Source of the DNA: G942493375 sp942493375
Lineage (GTDB): Bacteria; Armatimonadota; UBA5829
DNA length: 64,000 bases
Assembly (NCBI GenBank): GCA_942493375.1
Contig: OW818698.1
Coordinates: forward strand, 1-64,000
Direction of reading: 5' to 3'
Of the stretch, positions 45,077 to 54,155 are shown piece by piece. A program made the translations under genes and the position numbers. Under the pieces are notes generated by a model, which saw only the letters and a program-made list of their open reading frames with translations, searched no databases and had not been told where the DNA came from. Position 1 is the stretch's first letter; every line of letters starts with the position of its first letter.

Positions 45077-47449
45077 TTGAACAATTTTGTGGCTCTTTGT
45101 ATTCTAGTTTTACTTGTACTCACTCTTTCACCAGCAATTGCCCAGCAGACTGAACAAAGTGTCCTGGCTGTGGGCGGTGTAGCGAAAGCAGTTATTGTAT
45201 GCGATCCTGATCCGGCGAACTGGAGGGAGAAGTTTGTTGTAAAGGACCTGGCAGAATATCTTTCTAAAAGTGTCGGTATGACTTTTCCGGTTGTTATATC
45301 AGGCCAGGAGACAGATTCTCAGACCTGCATCTACGTAAACCGTGTAGCTGCAGTCAAACTCGGTATCGACCAGTCAAAGCTTGCTCCTGAAGAATGGATA
45401 GTAAAATCGGCCGGTAACGATATCATGCTTACTGGCGGGACCGGTGACGGGTTCATGTATGCGGTCTATCATTTTCTGGAGGATGTGGTAGGCATACACT
45501 GGTGGAGTGGAAACGAAGAGAGCGTTCCATCCAAACCTGATTTGGCGGTTGGACCTTTGAATTTATCCGGCAAACCTGCGTTCAATATCCGCTGGACTGG
45601 ACTTGGATATTCCGATCTTCCGGGGAATTGTGCAAGAGAATCAACCTATGCGCTGCGGAACCGCGCTGAATACTGGTATAAGATTCTACCGGACAGCACT
45701 TATCAGTGGAACTATCATTTCAAGAACTTCGCAATGCCCTGGTGCCACACAATGTTCTCCTTTGTCCCTCCCCGAATTTTTGACACACATCCCGATTGGT
45801 TTGCTATGCTCAACGGCAAACGTGGGACCGATGCCAGAGATCTGTGTATGACCAACAAGGAAGCACAGAAGTATATGGCTTCTGCAATTGTCAGCAGCGT
45901 GGACCCGGTTGCTGCCGATGCAGATGGAAAAGGTAATAATCGGCCTATCATATTCATGATTGGACGAGAAGATGGAGCTGAATGGTGCCAATGCGATGTA
46001 TGCACCAAGTATTATAGTGAACACTCAAAATCCGACCTTATGGTTGAATTTACCAATGCAACAGCAGAGGAACTGGCTAAGACTCACCCGAATGTATTGG
46101 TAGCACTGCTCTCCTACCAGGGAACATCTGCACCTCCGAAGTCCGTAAAACCGCTGGATAATGTGCTTCCGATATATTGCACCGAGGGATACAATCAGGC
46201 ACGTCCTATAACCGATCCCTGCAATAAAGCAACACTGGACAATATAAAAGGCTGGAAAGCTGTATCAAAGAACCTTATGCTCTATGTTTACCAGCGAACT
46301 TTTGCAGCTTATGAGTCAAGATATGGAGCATCTTCTGGTCTCGATCTCCCCTGCCCTACGGTGTTAAACTATGGGGAGAACTTAAAACTATTTAAAGAAC
46401 TTGGTATCTATGGTTTCTACAACCAACTGGGGGAACTGATCCACCAGGACAACACAGATATGAAGAACTGGATAATGGCAAAGCTCATGGAAAATCCTGA
46501 CCAGGACTTCAATAAACTGGTAGGGCAATTCGTTGATGGATATTATGGCCCTGCTTCTAAAGACATCCTCGACTATCTGAATATACTCAAAGATGCCGAA
46601 CAGAAGAATCCATCTAGTGTATGGTTCTTCTCAGACATCACCAGCCGTGCCTATTTAAACATGGATTTCTTCACTGCAGGGGATGTGTCTTTGAAAAAAG
46701 CAGAGGAGCTTGCCAAGGACTGGAGATACCGTGTGAGAGTCGGTTATCAGCGGTTATCCTTCGACCGGGCAATGCTCTACTGCTGGCCTAAGCTTGTAAG
46801 GGAATGGGTTGCATCCGGGAAGAAAGAGACTGATTTCCCATTCGACAAATCAGCGGTTCTCAAGCGATATGAAGCAAACACTCTGGATCAAATGGAACTC
46901 AGAGGCGGTTATGGCGGAATCGACATGGGTATTCCTAATCAGCAAATCAATGAAGAAAGAGAGATCTTTGCCCGGAAGATATATGTAGATGCTCCGATAC
47001 CTGCTAAGTTCAAATCGCTCGGGGCATCCGTAGTCAGCGTATTCCCGGCAGCCAGCGGAGCATTCAGGCTGGGTAAAGAGGCATCTGTGGTTGATGATCC
47101 TAAAGCAGTTACTGGTAAGGCTCTATATGTAACCCTGAAGGAAGGATCAACTGGACTGGGTTGGAAATATCAACCGCAATTCGGTGATGCTATCGCAGGA
47201 AAGGCACCAGTAGCCATAAACAGTAAGGTCGCAGCAAAAAAAGAAGGTTACCATTGGATGAACCTTGGCATCCAGGAGTTCACTGCTTCAGGCTCCGGAA
47301 TGATTATTGGAGAGGGTGATAAGTCTATCAGTTTCTGGGGTTCTGAACTTGCTCCAGCTAGTTATGAAGTCTGGGTAGAACTGCGCTCAGAACCTGCAAA
47401 GACCGGGCCGTCGGTGTATATCTCACAGCTGGTGACGATTAAGAAATAG
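45077..47449 (+). CDS. Exported DUF4838 (alpha-glucuronidase-like) protein, paralog 2
   Basis: A 790-residue secreted protein. A signal peptide (about 1-22, ending SPAIAQQ) is followed by the N-terminal alpha/beta domain (about 30-160, ending YAVYHFLEDVVGIHWW) and a central barrel. The barrel carries the family motif REDGAEWCQCDVC (about 297-309) and PWCHTMFSFVPP. A C-terminal beta-sandwich follows (about 635-785). The start is TTG at 45077 with GGAGG upstream. It shares architecture and the CQC..C motif with paralogs at 15991 and 50299, but sequence identity appears modest. Substrate is unknown; uronic acid-containing polysaccharide is a guess from the GH67-like fold. Confidence 0.8.
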   Translation: MNNFVALCILVLLVLTLSPAIAQQTEQSVLAVGGVAKAVIVCDPDPANWREKFVVKDLAEYLSKSVGMTFPVVISGQETDSQTCIYVNRVAAVKLGIDQSKLAPEEWIVKSAGNDIMLTGGTGDGFMYAVYHFLEDVVGIHWWSGNEESVPSKPDLAVGPLNLSGKPAFNIRWTGLGYSDLPGNCARESTYALRNRAEYWYKILPDSTYQWNYHFKNFAMPWCHTMFSFVPPRIFDTHPDWFAMLNGKRGTDARDLCMTNKEAQKYMASAIVSSVDPVAADADGKGNNRPIIFMIGREDGAEWCQCDVCTKYYSEHSKSDLMVEFTNATAEELAKTHPNVLVALLSYQGTSAPPKSVKPLDNVLPIYCTEGYNQARPITDPCNKATLDNIKGWKAVSKNLMLYVYQRTFAAYESRYGASSGLDLPCPTVLNYGENLKLFKELGIYGFYNQLGELIHQDNTDMKNWIMAKLMENPDQDFNKLVGQFVDGYYGPASKDILDYLNILKDAEQKNPSSVWFFSDITSRAYLNMDFFTAGDVSLKKAEELAKDWRYRVRVGYQRLSFDRAMLYCWPKLVREWVASGKKETDFPFDKSAVLKRYEANTLDQMELRGGYGGIDMGIPNQQINEEREIFARKIYVDAPIPAKFKSLGASVVSVFPAASGAFRLGKEASVVDDPKAVTGKALYVTLKEGSTGLGWKYQPQFGDAIAGKAPVAINSKVAAKKEGYHWMNLGIQEFTASGSGMIIGEGDKSISFWGSELAPASYEVWVELRSEPAKTGPSVYISQLVTIKK

Positions 47450-47464
47450 AACACGATTAATAGG

Positions 47465-47538
47465 CCCGCATTATTCATAACTGACTCAGCTTTTGTCCCT
47501 ACTGCCGGACAAAAGCAATGCTTGGTGAATAAAGCGGG
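47465..47538. repeat. CCCGCATTATT nested-stem repeat, copy 4 (inverted orientation)
   Basis: Outer arms CCCGCATTATTCA (47465-47477) and TGAATAAAGCGGG (47526-47538) enclose a perfect inner stem GCTTTTGTCC/GGACAAAAGC (47489-47516). The loop CTACTGCC is the complement of the loop in copies 2 and 3, so this copy is inverted. Confidence 0.88.
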
Positions 47539-47650
47539 CTGGATTAAAGGATTAGCAGGATTTCTATCCCTCCAGGTTTCAGATAGCTAAAGGGACATAG
47601 CAGTAACAGAAGCTGTTAATATAAGGGTGATTTGTCATCCTGAACATAAA

Positions 47651-47719
47651 TGTCATCCTGAATGCAATGAATGATCTGCTTTGTCGAACAGCAGATCCTT
47701 CATTGCATTCAGGATGACA
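47651..47719. repeat. GTCATCCTGA-family inverted repeat, copy 3
   Basis: Arms at 47651-47680 and 47690-47719 pair over 30 bp with one mismatch. The arm differs from copies 1 and 2 in its middle (AATGCAATGAA replaces GGAACGAAG) while keeping TGTCATCCTGA and GATCTGCT. A half-copy TGTCATCCTGA lies just upstream at 47633. Confidence 0.88.
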
Positions 47720-47771
47720 TTATTCTCAAAACACTGACCAATCAATAATGACAAAGGCTGTCTGTTCTTTG

Positions 47772-48842
47772 CTAGACAAGGTCCGCAGCATCTGATTTTA
47801 CAGTTCCATCTTTAGCCAGTCTTGGTTGGAGATAGAATTCATCATATAAGATTCCTGCTGTGACTGTTGCTGGAGCTGCCAGGAAAACACCGAGAACTCC
47901 GAAGAACCCACCCATTGCTATCACTGAAAATAGTATAGCTATCGGGTGCAGAGACAACTGTCGGCTCATGACCAACGGTATAAGCAGGTTTCCCTCAACC
48001 TGTTGAATAGCAAGAAATGCTATAGCGACTGCGATTGCCATTGCCGGGTCCTGCATTAAGGCTACTATTATCGGTGGCACAGCAGAAAGTATGGGACCGA
48101 TAATAGGGACAGCTTCAAGCAGACCAGCGATAAGTGCAAATAAGAAGGCCTGTTTTATACCTATTACTGCCAGCACAATCCATGTCAACCCAAATATAAA
48201 CACCATCCCAATGAGTATGCCGACAGCCCATGCCCTTATAGCTAAAGCAATTCTGGTGCCGGCAGTCTGAGCTCTTGTCCTGATTACCGGACTTAACGGC
48301 CTCAGTATACCCTCAACCAACGGCTTGGGATTGGCAAGCATGTATACAGTGCAGATAAATGCCAGAAACGCTCCTCCAATAGCCGCCGCAACTCCGGCGG
48401 TAGCTTTGGTCGCTCCCCCAATAATGGGACCAGATAGGCTTGTCCAACTGATATCCGGCATACTGGTCGGGATGGCATTTTTGACTTCAGGATTCCTTGC
48501 AAAAAAGTCAATAACCCAGTTGTGGGCCGTATCTGCTTTCTGAGGTATTGTCTGCCAGAGGTCTTTGATCTCACGTGATGCCGGAACAGCTACCAGTGCA
48601 ACCCCCAGACCAACCAGGCATATAACAGATATCGCAAGCACCGAAGCCGACCATTGTCTTTTGATCTTGTGCCTTGCAAGCCACGATACTGCTGGATCCA
48701 GGACCAGTGTGGCAATTGTAGACACGCTGAGGATCAATACCAACCCGGCAACCAGAGCAATAAACTTAAATAGCACATAAAGAAGCGCTGCGAATAAAAT
48801 ACCCTGTCTGAGTTCTTTACCAGTAAGTGAGTGGTTTTGCAT
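47772..48842 (-). CDS. AI-2E family transporter (PerM-like)
   Basis: A 356-residue inner-membrane protein with about eight transmembrane helices. It shows the family layout: paired N-terminal helices, a soluble loop (about 95-145: SREIKDLWQTIPQKADTAHNW), and the signature block IAGLLEAVPIIGPILSAVPPIIVAL. Near the C-terminus is a VEGNLLIPLVMSRQLSLHPIAILFSVIAMGGFFGVLGVFLAAP motif, which is diagnostic. Family members export autoinducer-2, ions or other small solutes; the cargo is not inferable. Confidence 0.93.
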   Translation of the reverse strand: MQNHSLTGKELRQGILFAALLYVLFKFIALVAGLVLILSVSTIATLVLDPAVSWLARHKIKRQWSASVLAISVICLVGLGVALVAVPASREIKDLWQTIPQKADTAHNWVIDFFARNPEVKNAIPTSMPDISWTSLSGPIIGGATKATAGVAAAIGGAFLAFICTVYMLANPKPLVEGILRPLSPVIRTRAQTAGTRIALAIRAWAVGILIGMVFIFGLTWIVLAVIGIKQAFLFALIAGLLEAVPIIGPILSAVPPIIVALMQDPAMAIAVAIAFLAIQQVEGNLLIPLVMSRQLSLHPIAILFSVIAMGGFFGVLGVFLAAPATVTAGILYDEFYLQPRLAKDGTVKSDAADLV

Positions 48843-48881
48843 TCTTCACCTCCCTCGAAAAAAGAATATTTTCGTCCCTTT

Positions 48882-48936
48882 GTAGCAAGTCCAGCAGGTT
48901 TTCGCTGCAGGCGAAAATCGAGAGGACTCATGCTAC
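48882..48936. other. Nested stem in the intergenic region upstream of the AI-2E gene
   Basis: GTAGCA-AGTCC (48882-48892) pairs with GGACT-CA-TGCTAC (48924-48936) across a CA bulge. Inside is a perfect TTTTCGC-TGCAG-GCGAAAA hairpin (48899-48917). It would lie in the leader of the AI-2E gene or upstream of the small gene at 49035. Confidence 0.5.
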
Positions 48937-49034
48937 GATTCCCATATAATACCCCTCAGAATATAACACACAAGAGGACACTACGCAACCGTGTGAAGCC
49001 AGATACAAGATGGTATATATAATTGGGGGTGATC

Positions 49035-49232
49035 ATGATGTTAAAACACCGAATTGGACATAAACATCCTGATAGCATTCAACTTTCAGATGAAGAGTGG
49101 AAGCGAATCACTGAAACATTTGAACATCCAAAAAGCGACCCAGGCGAGGCTCTCACAAAGGCCGTGACGATGTTCCATCAAGTGCACGATAAGGGAGATA
49201 GGTATATGTATCGAATGATGCCGAACAGCTGA
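49035..49232 (+). CDS. Small uncharacterised protein (65 aa)
   Basis: A 65-residue soluble protein, rich in His, Lys and Glu, with a predicted helical centre (LSDEEWKRITETFEHP and GEALTKAVTMFHQVHD). No family is recognised. The start is one of two adjacent ATGs (49035/49038) after GGGGGTGAT; a TTG at 49023 is less likely. A separate gene is plausible because of the ribosome site, but coding evidence is limited at this length. Confidence 0.5.
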   Translation: MMLKHRIGHKHPDSIQLSDEEWKRITETFEHPKSDPGEALTKAVTMFHQVHDKGDRYMYRMMPNS

Positions 49233-49238
49233 TAACAA

Positions 49239-50132
49239 TCAAACGATATCTAAGCCAAGTCCTTTTATAGCTGCAACTTTAACTATGCTCGGATCCATTC
49301 CCTCAGATGCTACACAGTATTCGAAGCTGGAATGGTTTGAGGAGGCGCTGTAGTTGCCGTATTTGTCGGCGCATACCAGAGCCATTTTTCCGACCGGTTG
49401 TGTGCCATTATCGATGCGAGTGTGTGTATTTCGGATTGCTTCTATTGCAGCGTCGTCCGGGGTCATTCCCTGCTGGAGTCCGTTGACAACCGAAAATGCC
49501 GTGCAGCCGCGCATAATGTCTTCGCCGACTCCAGTGCAGCAGGCTCCCCCCCAGTTGTTGTCCACATAGAATCCGGAGCCAATTAGAGGGCTGTCCCCTA
49601 CTCTGCCCCGGTATTTCATGGCTAATCCACTGGTGGAAGTCCCGCAGGCCATATTGCCGTCACAGTCTAGAGCAACAACGCCGACGGTATCGTGCCCGGG
49701 CACCAGGTCTTTGTCATTGATCCTTACCTTACGTTCGTAATAGTCCTTAATCCCGGCTTCATTCAGAAGCAGTTCACGAGAGAACCCCTTACGGATAGCG
49801 AACTCATCTGCCCCCTGGCCAGCAAGCATATTGTGGGGAGTATCTTCCATAACGCAACGAGCAACGGATATCGCATGCCGGAAACTCCGCAGCGCAGCTA
49901 CAGCACCAAAAGACATAGTTGATCCATCCATAATAGCTGCATCACACTCGATATCCCCTTCTCTATTCGGAAATCCACCAAACCCCACAGAATCCCCGGA
50001 TGGATCATCCTCAACAACCCGAACCAGCTTTTCCACCGCCAATAGAGCGCTGCCGCCATCAGCAAGTACCCGATAAGCCTCAACAATCCCGGGAAATGAG
50101 AACTCCCAAGTAGAGATGATTAACCAGGACAT
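49239..50132 (-). CDS. N4-(beta-N-acetylglucosaminyl)-L-asparaginase-like Ntn hydrolase
   Basis: A 297-residue Ntn-hydrolase of the glycosylasparaginase type, which cleaves the Asn-GlcNAc bond of degraded glycoproteins. The self-processing nucleophile is Thr149 in PGHDTVGVVALD. Other family segments are GGFPNREGDIECDAAIMDG, EDTPHNMLAGQGADEFA and the substrate-binding KYRGRVGDSPLIGSGFYVDN. The N-terminal extension of the open frame (to 50195) is not used, because AAGGGGA lies before the ATG at 50132. There is no signal peptide, so it acts inside the cell. It is divergent from the neighbouring DUF4838 gene. Confidence 0.88.
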   Translation of the reverse strand: MSWLIISTWEFSFPGIVEAYRVLADGGSALLAVEKLVRVVEDDPSGDSVGFGGFPNREGDIECDAAIMDGSTMSFGAVAALRSFRHAISVARCVMEDTPHNMLAGQGADEFAIRKGFSRELLLNEAGIKDYYERKVRINDKDLVPGHDTVGVVALDCDGNMACGTSTSGLAMKYRGRVGDSPLIGSGFYVDNNWGGACCTGVGEDIMRGCTAFSVVNGLQQGMTPDDAAIEAIRNTHTRIDNGTQPVGKMALVCADKYGNYSASSNHSSFEYCVASEGMDPSIVKVAAIKGLGLDIV

Positions 50133-50298
50133 ATTAGTTCCCCTTATGCTATATGAAGTACCACAGAATATAGCATATGAGAGTAAGGGAAGCAAATAAT
50201 AATAACCGTTCGCTTCTTACCAATTGGACAATATCAAGCTGAACATGATAATCTTCCCGCAGAGACTATTTACTGTGTGGCTCCTGAAAGGATACTTG

Positions 50299-52572
50299 AT
50301 GAAACTGGTTTTATTGATTGTTATTGCACTAATTGTTGTGTGTTCTGGTGCAGAGTGTGTGAATATATGTAAGGGTGGCAAGCCGATGGCTGTGATTGTT
50401 GTTGATGCTGGATGCCTGGCTTCTGAGCGCAAGGCAGCTGAGGAATTATCGAAATATCTTCATGAGATCACTGCCGGTGCTTATCCGGTTATCGTTGATA
50501 ATGGCAAAACAGCAGGCAAGGCAGCCAGAATATATGTCGGTAGAGGCAAGCAGGTTGACCGGTTGATGGGTGGGTTTGACTGGGATTCACTCGGTAGAGA
50601 CGGCATTATCATAAAGACAGTGGGAAATGATCTGGTAATTGCCGGTGGCAGACCAAGGGGAGCGTTGTATGCGGTCTATTCATTCCTTGAAGATGAACTG
50701 GGATGCCGATGGTGGACAAGCACAGTCAGCAGCATTCCCAGGAAGAAGAGTATAGCATTTAACAAGTTGGAACGGACTTATTCTCCGAAGATGATTTATA
50801 GAGAATCTCACTATAAGCAGTCCTATGATATGCAGCATCCGGATTTTGCTGTGAAGCTCAAACTTAATGGCACTATGCAGCAGACCCCTGAGGAATGGGG
50901 AGGACATGAGTTCTTTATCAATGGCGGGCACTCTTTCTCCAGACTACTACCGGCAGACAGGTATTTCGGGGCACACCCTGAATGGTTTTCAATGATAAAT
51001 GGAACTAGAACACCTACAGGCCAGCTGTGCCTGTCCAATAAAGCTATGCGTAAAGAGATTGCACAGAATGTGCTGGAGACTATTGCAGCAAACCCGAACT
51101 ACAGCATTGTGGATGTCAGCCAGAATGACAACGGGAGCTATTGCCAGTGTCCTGAATGCAACGCTGTTGCTGAGAAATTCGGTGGACAGAGTGGACTATT
51201 GATAGATTTTCTGAATGATGTTGCTGAGGTTGTCGGCGATAAGTATCCCAGTCACAGCGTGGAAACTTTTGCATATACCTACACCAGGTTTGCTCCTAAA
51301 AACATCAAACCTGCAAAAAATATCGTTATTCGACTGTGCAATATAGAAAATGATAATTCAAAACCACTGGATGCACCGTCAAATGCAAGTTTTTATGCAG
51401 CACTTAATGAATGGAATAAAATTTCCAACAGATTATTCATCTGGGACTACCTGGCAAACTTCTCGAATTATCATATACCGCACCCGAACACTCATGTCAT
51501 TGCCCAGAACATTAAACTATATGTCAAGGCAGGCGCAGTCGGGATGTTCGAGCAAGGGGACATGTATAATGACAGCGTAACGTTCGCTGAGTTGCGAAGC
51601 TGGGTAGTATCCAAGCTGCTCTGGGATCCAACCATGGACGGTGAAAAACTCGTAGACACATTCTTGAAAGGTTATTATGGCAAAGCAGCTGGAGAAATCC
51701 GGCAGGTATTGAATGTTTATTCTACTGCTGTGCTTAAAGAAAAATATAACCTGTCCTGTTACAACGACAAAAATCCATATTTCAAAGCAGCAGATTATAT
51801 AGCAGCGTTCAAGCATTTTAATAATGCTGTTACTCTAGAAACCAGCCCTGAAATCAGACAGAGGATTGATGTGCAGCGTAAAGGGCTGGAATTGTCCCTG
51901 CTGCTCTCCAAACCCGAAGTCCGGGCAGAGGTTTTCAAGAGTGGTGTGGTTAAGATAGACGATGTAAGAGCCTGGTGCACCAATTATATGGCCTGGACAT
52001 CAAAATCCGACAACACATTCATCAGCGAAGCCCAGCCTATTTCAATGCAGTATTTTAGAAATGGTGGAATCTACCGCGGAAGCGCTGGAGGAGTTCCGGA
52101 GAACTGCAAGGGTCTAGAAGACGAAGACTGGTTCGATTTTCAGGATGACGGTTTCATGCTGGCTGGAGAAGGCAACTGGGCATTCAGAGAACCGGATGCC
52201 AATGCATCAGATGGCAGAGCGATACGAATGCAATGCAATCACGACCAGTGGGCAACAAAGTTCTTCCTGACTCCGGTTCTGGACAATGGAATAACCACCG
52301 GCGAGATATTCATTAGACTGAGAAAAGCATCTACAGAAGCTCCGGCAGGCTTTATGTCCGGAATATTCGATATGAGTATATACAAAGAAACAGTCTCAAA
52401 GAGCTTCCCGGACAGTGAAATCACCACTGAATACAAAGACTTCAGCCTGGGTGTGCAGACAATCAGCAGGACCGGACAACAGCTCTGGGTCTCCCCTATC
52501 AACCTTAGCAGCAGTAATTCTATTTATGTGGACCGGGTTTATATCATCAGGGAAGGTGCAAAGAAGGAGTAG
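50299..52572 (+). CDS. Exported DUF4838 (alpha-glucuronidase-like) protein, paralog 3
   Basis: A 757-residue secreted protein with a signal peptide (about 1-20), an N-terminal alpha/beta domain (about 25-150, ending LYAVYSFLEDELGCRWWT) and a central barrel. The barrel carries the family motif NDNGSYCQCPEC (about 276-287). Other central landmarks are HPEWFSMINGTRTPTGQLCLSN and IWDYLANFSNYHIPHPN. A C-terminal beta-sandwich completes it. The ATG at 50299 has AAAGGA upstream. It is followed after 4 nt by the beta-propeller gene, forming a clear two-gene operon. Confidence 0.82.
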   Translation: MKLVLLIVIALIVVCSGAECVNICKGGKPMAVIVVDAGCLASERKAAEELSKYLHEITAGAYPVIVDNGKTAGKAARIYVGRGKQVDRLMGGFDWDSLGRDGIIIKTVGNDLVIAGGRPRGALYAVYSFLEDELGCRWWTSTVSSIPRKKSIAFNKLERTYSPKMIYRESHYKQSYDMQHPDFAVKLKLNGTMQQTPEEWGGHEFFINGGHSFSRLLPADRYFGAHPEWFSMINGTRTPTGQLCLSNKAMRKEIAQNVLETIAANPNYSIVDVSQNDNGSYCQCPECNAVAEKFGGQSGLLIDFLNDVAEVVGDKYPSHSVETFAYTYTRFAPKNIKPAKNIVIRLCNIENDNSKPLDAPSNASFYAALNEWNKISNRLFIWDYLANFSNYHIPHPNTHVIAQNIKLYVKAGAVGMFEQGDMYNDSVTFAELRSWVVSKLLWDPTMDGEKLVDTFLKGYYGKAAGEIRQVLNVYSTAVLKEKYNLSCYNDKNPYFKAADYIAAFKHFNNAVTLETSPEIRQRIDVQRKGLELSLLLSKPEVRAEVFKSGVVKIDDVRAWCTNYMAWTSKSDNTFISEAQPISMQYFRNGGIYRGSAGGVPENCKGLEDEDWFDFQDDGFMLAGEGNWAFREPDANASDGRAIRMQCNHDQWATKFFLTPVLDNGITTGEIFIRLRKASTEAPAGFMSGIFDMSIYKETVSKSFPDSEITTEYKDFSLGVQTISRTGQQLWVSPINLSSSNSIYVDRVYIIREGAKKE

Positions 52573-52576
52573 TTAG

Positions 52577-53971
52577 ATGCTGTACTACATGTTACTCTTG
52601 TGTTTGGTTGTTCTAGCGTTGACGGCGGTCAGTGCTCAAGCTGAACCTGTCAATATCGGCAGCAGGTTGGAATTGTTTGTGGATGACTATCTGATCGAGA
52701 GCCTGGACCAGGTAGAACTCCAATTGCAGCACCCTATTGAGAAGGAATCCGTATTGATACCGGATGCTCCATGGGAGGGTGAAACGTCGGCATATTTCAC
52801 AGTATTCCAAGATGGAAGTCGATACAGGATGTATTACCGCGGGTCGAACTATAGCATAGATCCTCATGAGCTGACGTGCACCGCAGAGAGCGAAGACGGC
52901 ATCCGTTGGACCAAACCTGAACTCGGTCTATATGATTTCAAGGGATCGAAGAAGAACAATATTGTATTGGTGGGAAATGCTACACATGCATTCGTGCCAT
53001 TCAAAGATGCGAATCCAAGTGCCAAACCGGATGAGCAGTATAAGGCAGTTGCACTGATTGGATTTGAAGGTAAACCGGCATTGTTTGCTTATATCTCACC
53101 TGATGGTTACAACTGGAAGTCTCTCCAGGATAAACCGATCCAGACTGAAGGTGCTTTCGATTCACAAAACCTGGTTTTCTGGGATTCCGAAAAAGGCGAA
53201 TATGAATGCTATTTCAGAGACTTCCGTGACGGTCTTCGAGAGATCAAACACTCTTCATCTAAAGACTTTATTCACTGGAGCAAGCCTGAATGGCTGAATA
53301 TGACCGGGGCTCCGCGTTTCCAGCTTTACACTAACGCAGTGCAGCCGTATTTCCGGGCTCCTTATCTCTATATGGGTTTTCCAAAACGGTTCTTTGAGGA
53401 GAGAAAGCTGATATCATCTTATCCTGAAACCGGTATTTCAGATGGTGGATACATGACCAGCCGGGACGGTGTAAATTTCCACATCTGGCCCGAAGCATTT
53501 GTGCGTCCCGGGCTGGACCAGGATAACTGGACCGACCGCAGCACTATGGCTGCCTGGGGTATGTTGCAACTCAAACCGGAAGAGATTTCCATGTATTACT
53601 CCCGGGACTACCAGCATCCAACTACTCACATCGCACGAATGACGATAAGAACCGATGGTTTCGTTTCGGCCCACGCGGGCGGTACAACCGGTAATCTGAT
53701 TACAAAGCCTCTGCTCTTCGAAGGCAAGAACCTTGTGATTAACTTCTCATCCTCGGCAGGTAGTGGAATAAGAGTGGAGTTGCTGGATGAAAACAATATA
53801 CCAATACCTGGCTTTGAACTCGCCAGTTGCCCATTTATCTATGGTGATAAAATAGAACATATAGTTTCCTGGAAGTCCGGCAGCGATCTATCCGCTCTGG
53901 CAAACAAGCCTGTAAGAATACGTTTTCAACTTACAGACGCCGATATATACTCTTTCCGATTCAAACCGTGA
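52577..53971 (+). CDS. Secreted beta-propeller glycosidase-like protein
   Basis: A 464-residue exported protein with a signal peptide (about 1-22). A five-bladed beta-propeller-like region (about 30-370) resembles the GH32/43/62/68 superfamily. Landmarks are LFVDDYLIE near the start, DGSRYRMYYRGSNY, ESEDGIRWTKPELGLYDF and a repeated HSSSKDFIHWSKP-type blade motif. A C-terminal beta-sandwich (about 385-460) follows. Members of this broad group occur in saccharolytic environmental bacteria; no catalytic residues can be named with confidence. It is co-transcribed with the upstream DUF4838 gene (4-nt gap). Confidence 0.65.
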   Translation: MLYYMLLLCLVVLALTAVSAQAEPVNIGSRLELFVDDYLIESLDQVELQLQHPIEKESVLIPDAPWEGETSAYFTVFQDGSRYRMYYRGSNYSIDPHELTCTAESEDGIRWTKPELGLYDFKGSKKNNIVLVGNATHAFVPFKDANPSAKPDEQYKAVALIGFEGKPALFAYISPDGYNWKSLQDKPIQTEGAFDSQNLVFWDSEKGEYECYFRDFRDGLREIKHSSSKDFIHWSKPEWLNMTGAPRFQLYTNAVQPYFRAPYLYMGFPKRFFEERKLISSYPETGISDGGYMTSRDGVNFHIWPEAFVRPGLDQDNWTDRSTMAAWGMLQLKPEEISMYYSRDYQHPTTHIARMTIRTDGFVSAHAGGTTGNLITKPLLFEGKNLVINFSSSAGSGIRVELLDENNIPIPGFELASCPFIYGDKIEHIVSWKSGSDLSALANKPVRIRFQLTDADIYSFRFKP

Positions 53972-53977
53972 AAATAT

Positions 53978-54137
53978 TGTCATCCTGAATGCAATGAAGG
54001 ATCTGCTTTTCTCGTGCATAGTTACTGCAACCGAGATTCTTCACTGCGTTCAGAATGACATGGTTTTCGTTCAGAATGACATTGATTCCATTCATGATGA
54101 CAGCAGTAAAGCAGATTCTTCGTTCCTTAAAATGACA
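53978..54137. repeat. GTCATCCTGA-family repeat array, copy 4 (degenerate)
   Basis: One forward arm TGTCATCCTGAATGCAATG...GATCTGCTTTT starts at 53978. It is followed by several degenerate inverse arms ending in AATGACA or GATGACA (54033-54060, 54069-54081, 54090-54101, 54109-54137). The array fills the gap between the beta-propeller gene and the large glycosidase-like gene. Confidence 0.8.
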
Positions 54138-54155
54138 AAGTATAGGTGATAATTG

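Larger units (their letters stand above)
47450..47771. other. Repeat-filled gap between convergent genes
   Basis: No gene is seen in these 322 bp between the DUF4838 gene and the AI-2E exporter gene. They hold a CCCGCATTATT copy (47465-47538), a lone TGTCATCCTGA half-site (47633) and a full GTCATCCTGA inverted repeat (47651-47719). Confidence 0.7.

Noticed and set aside
5478..54137. CRISPR array
   Set aside because: The repeats are inverted pairs at scattered sites with no regular spacers, so they are not CRISPR.
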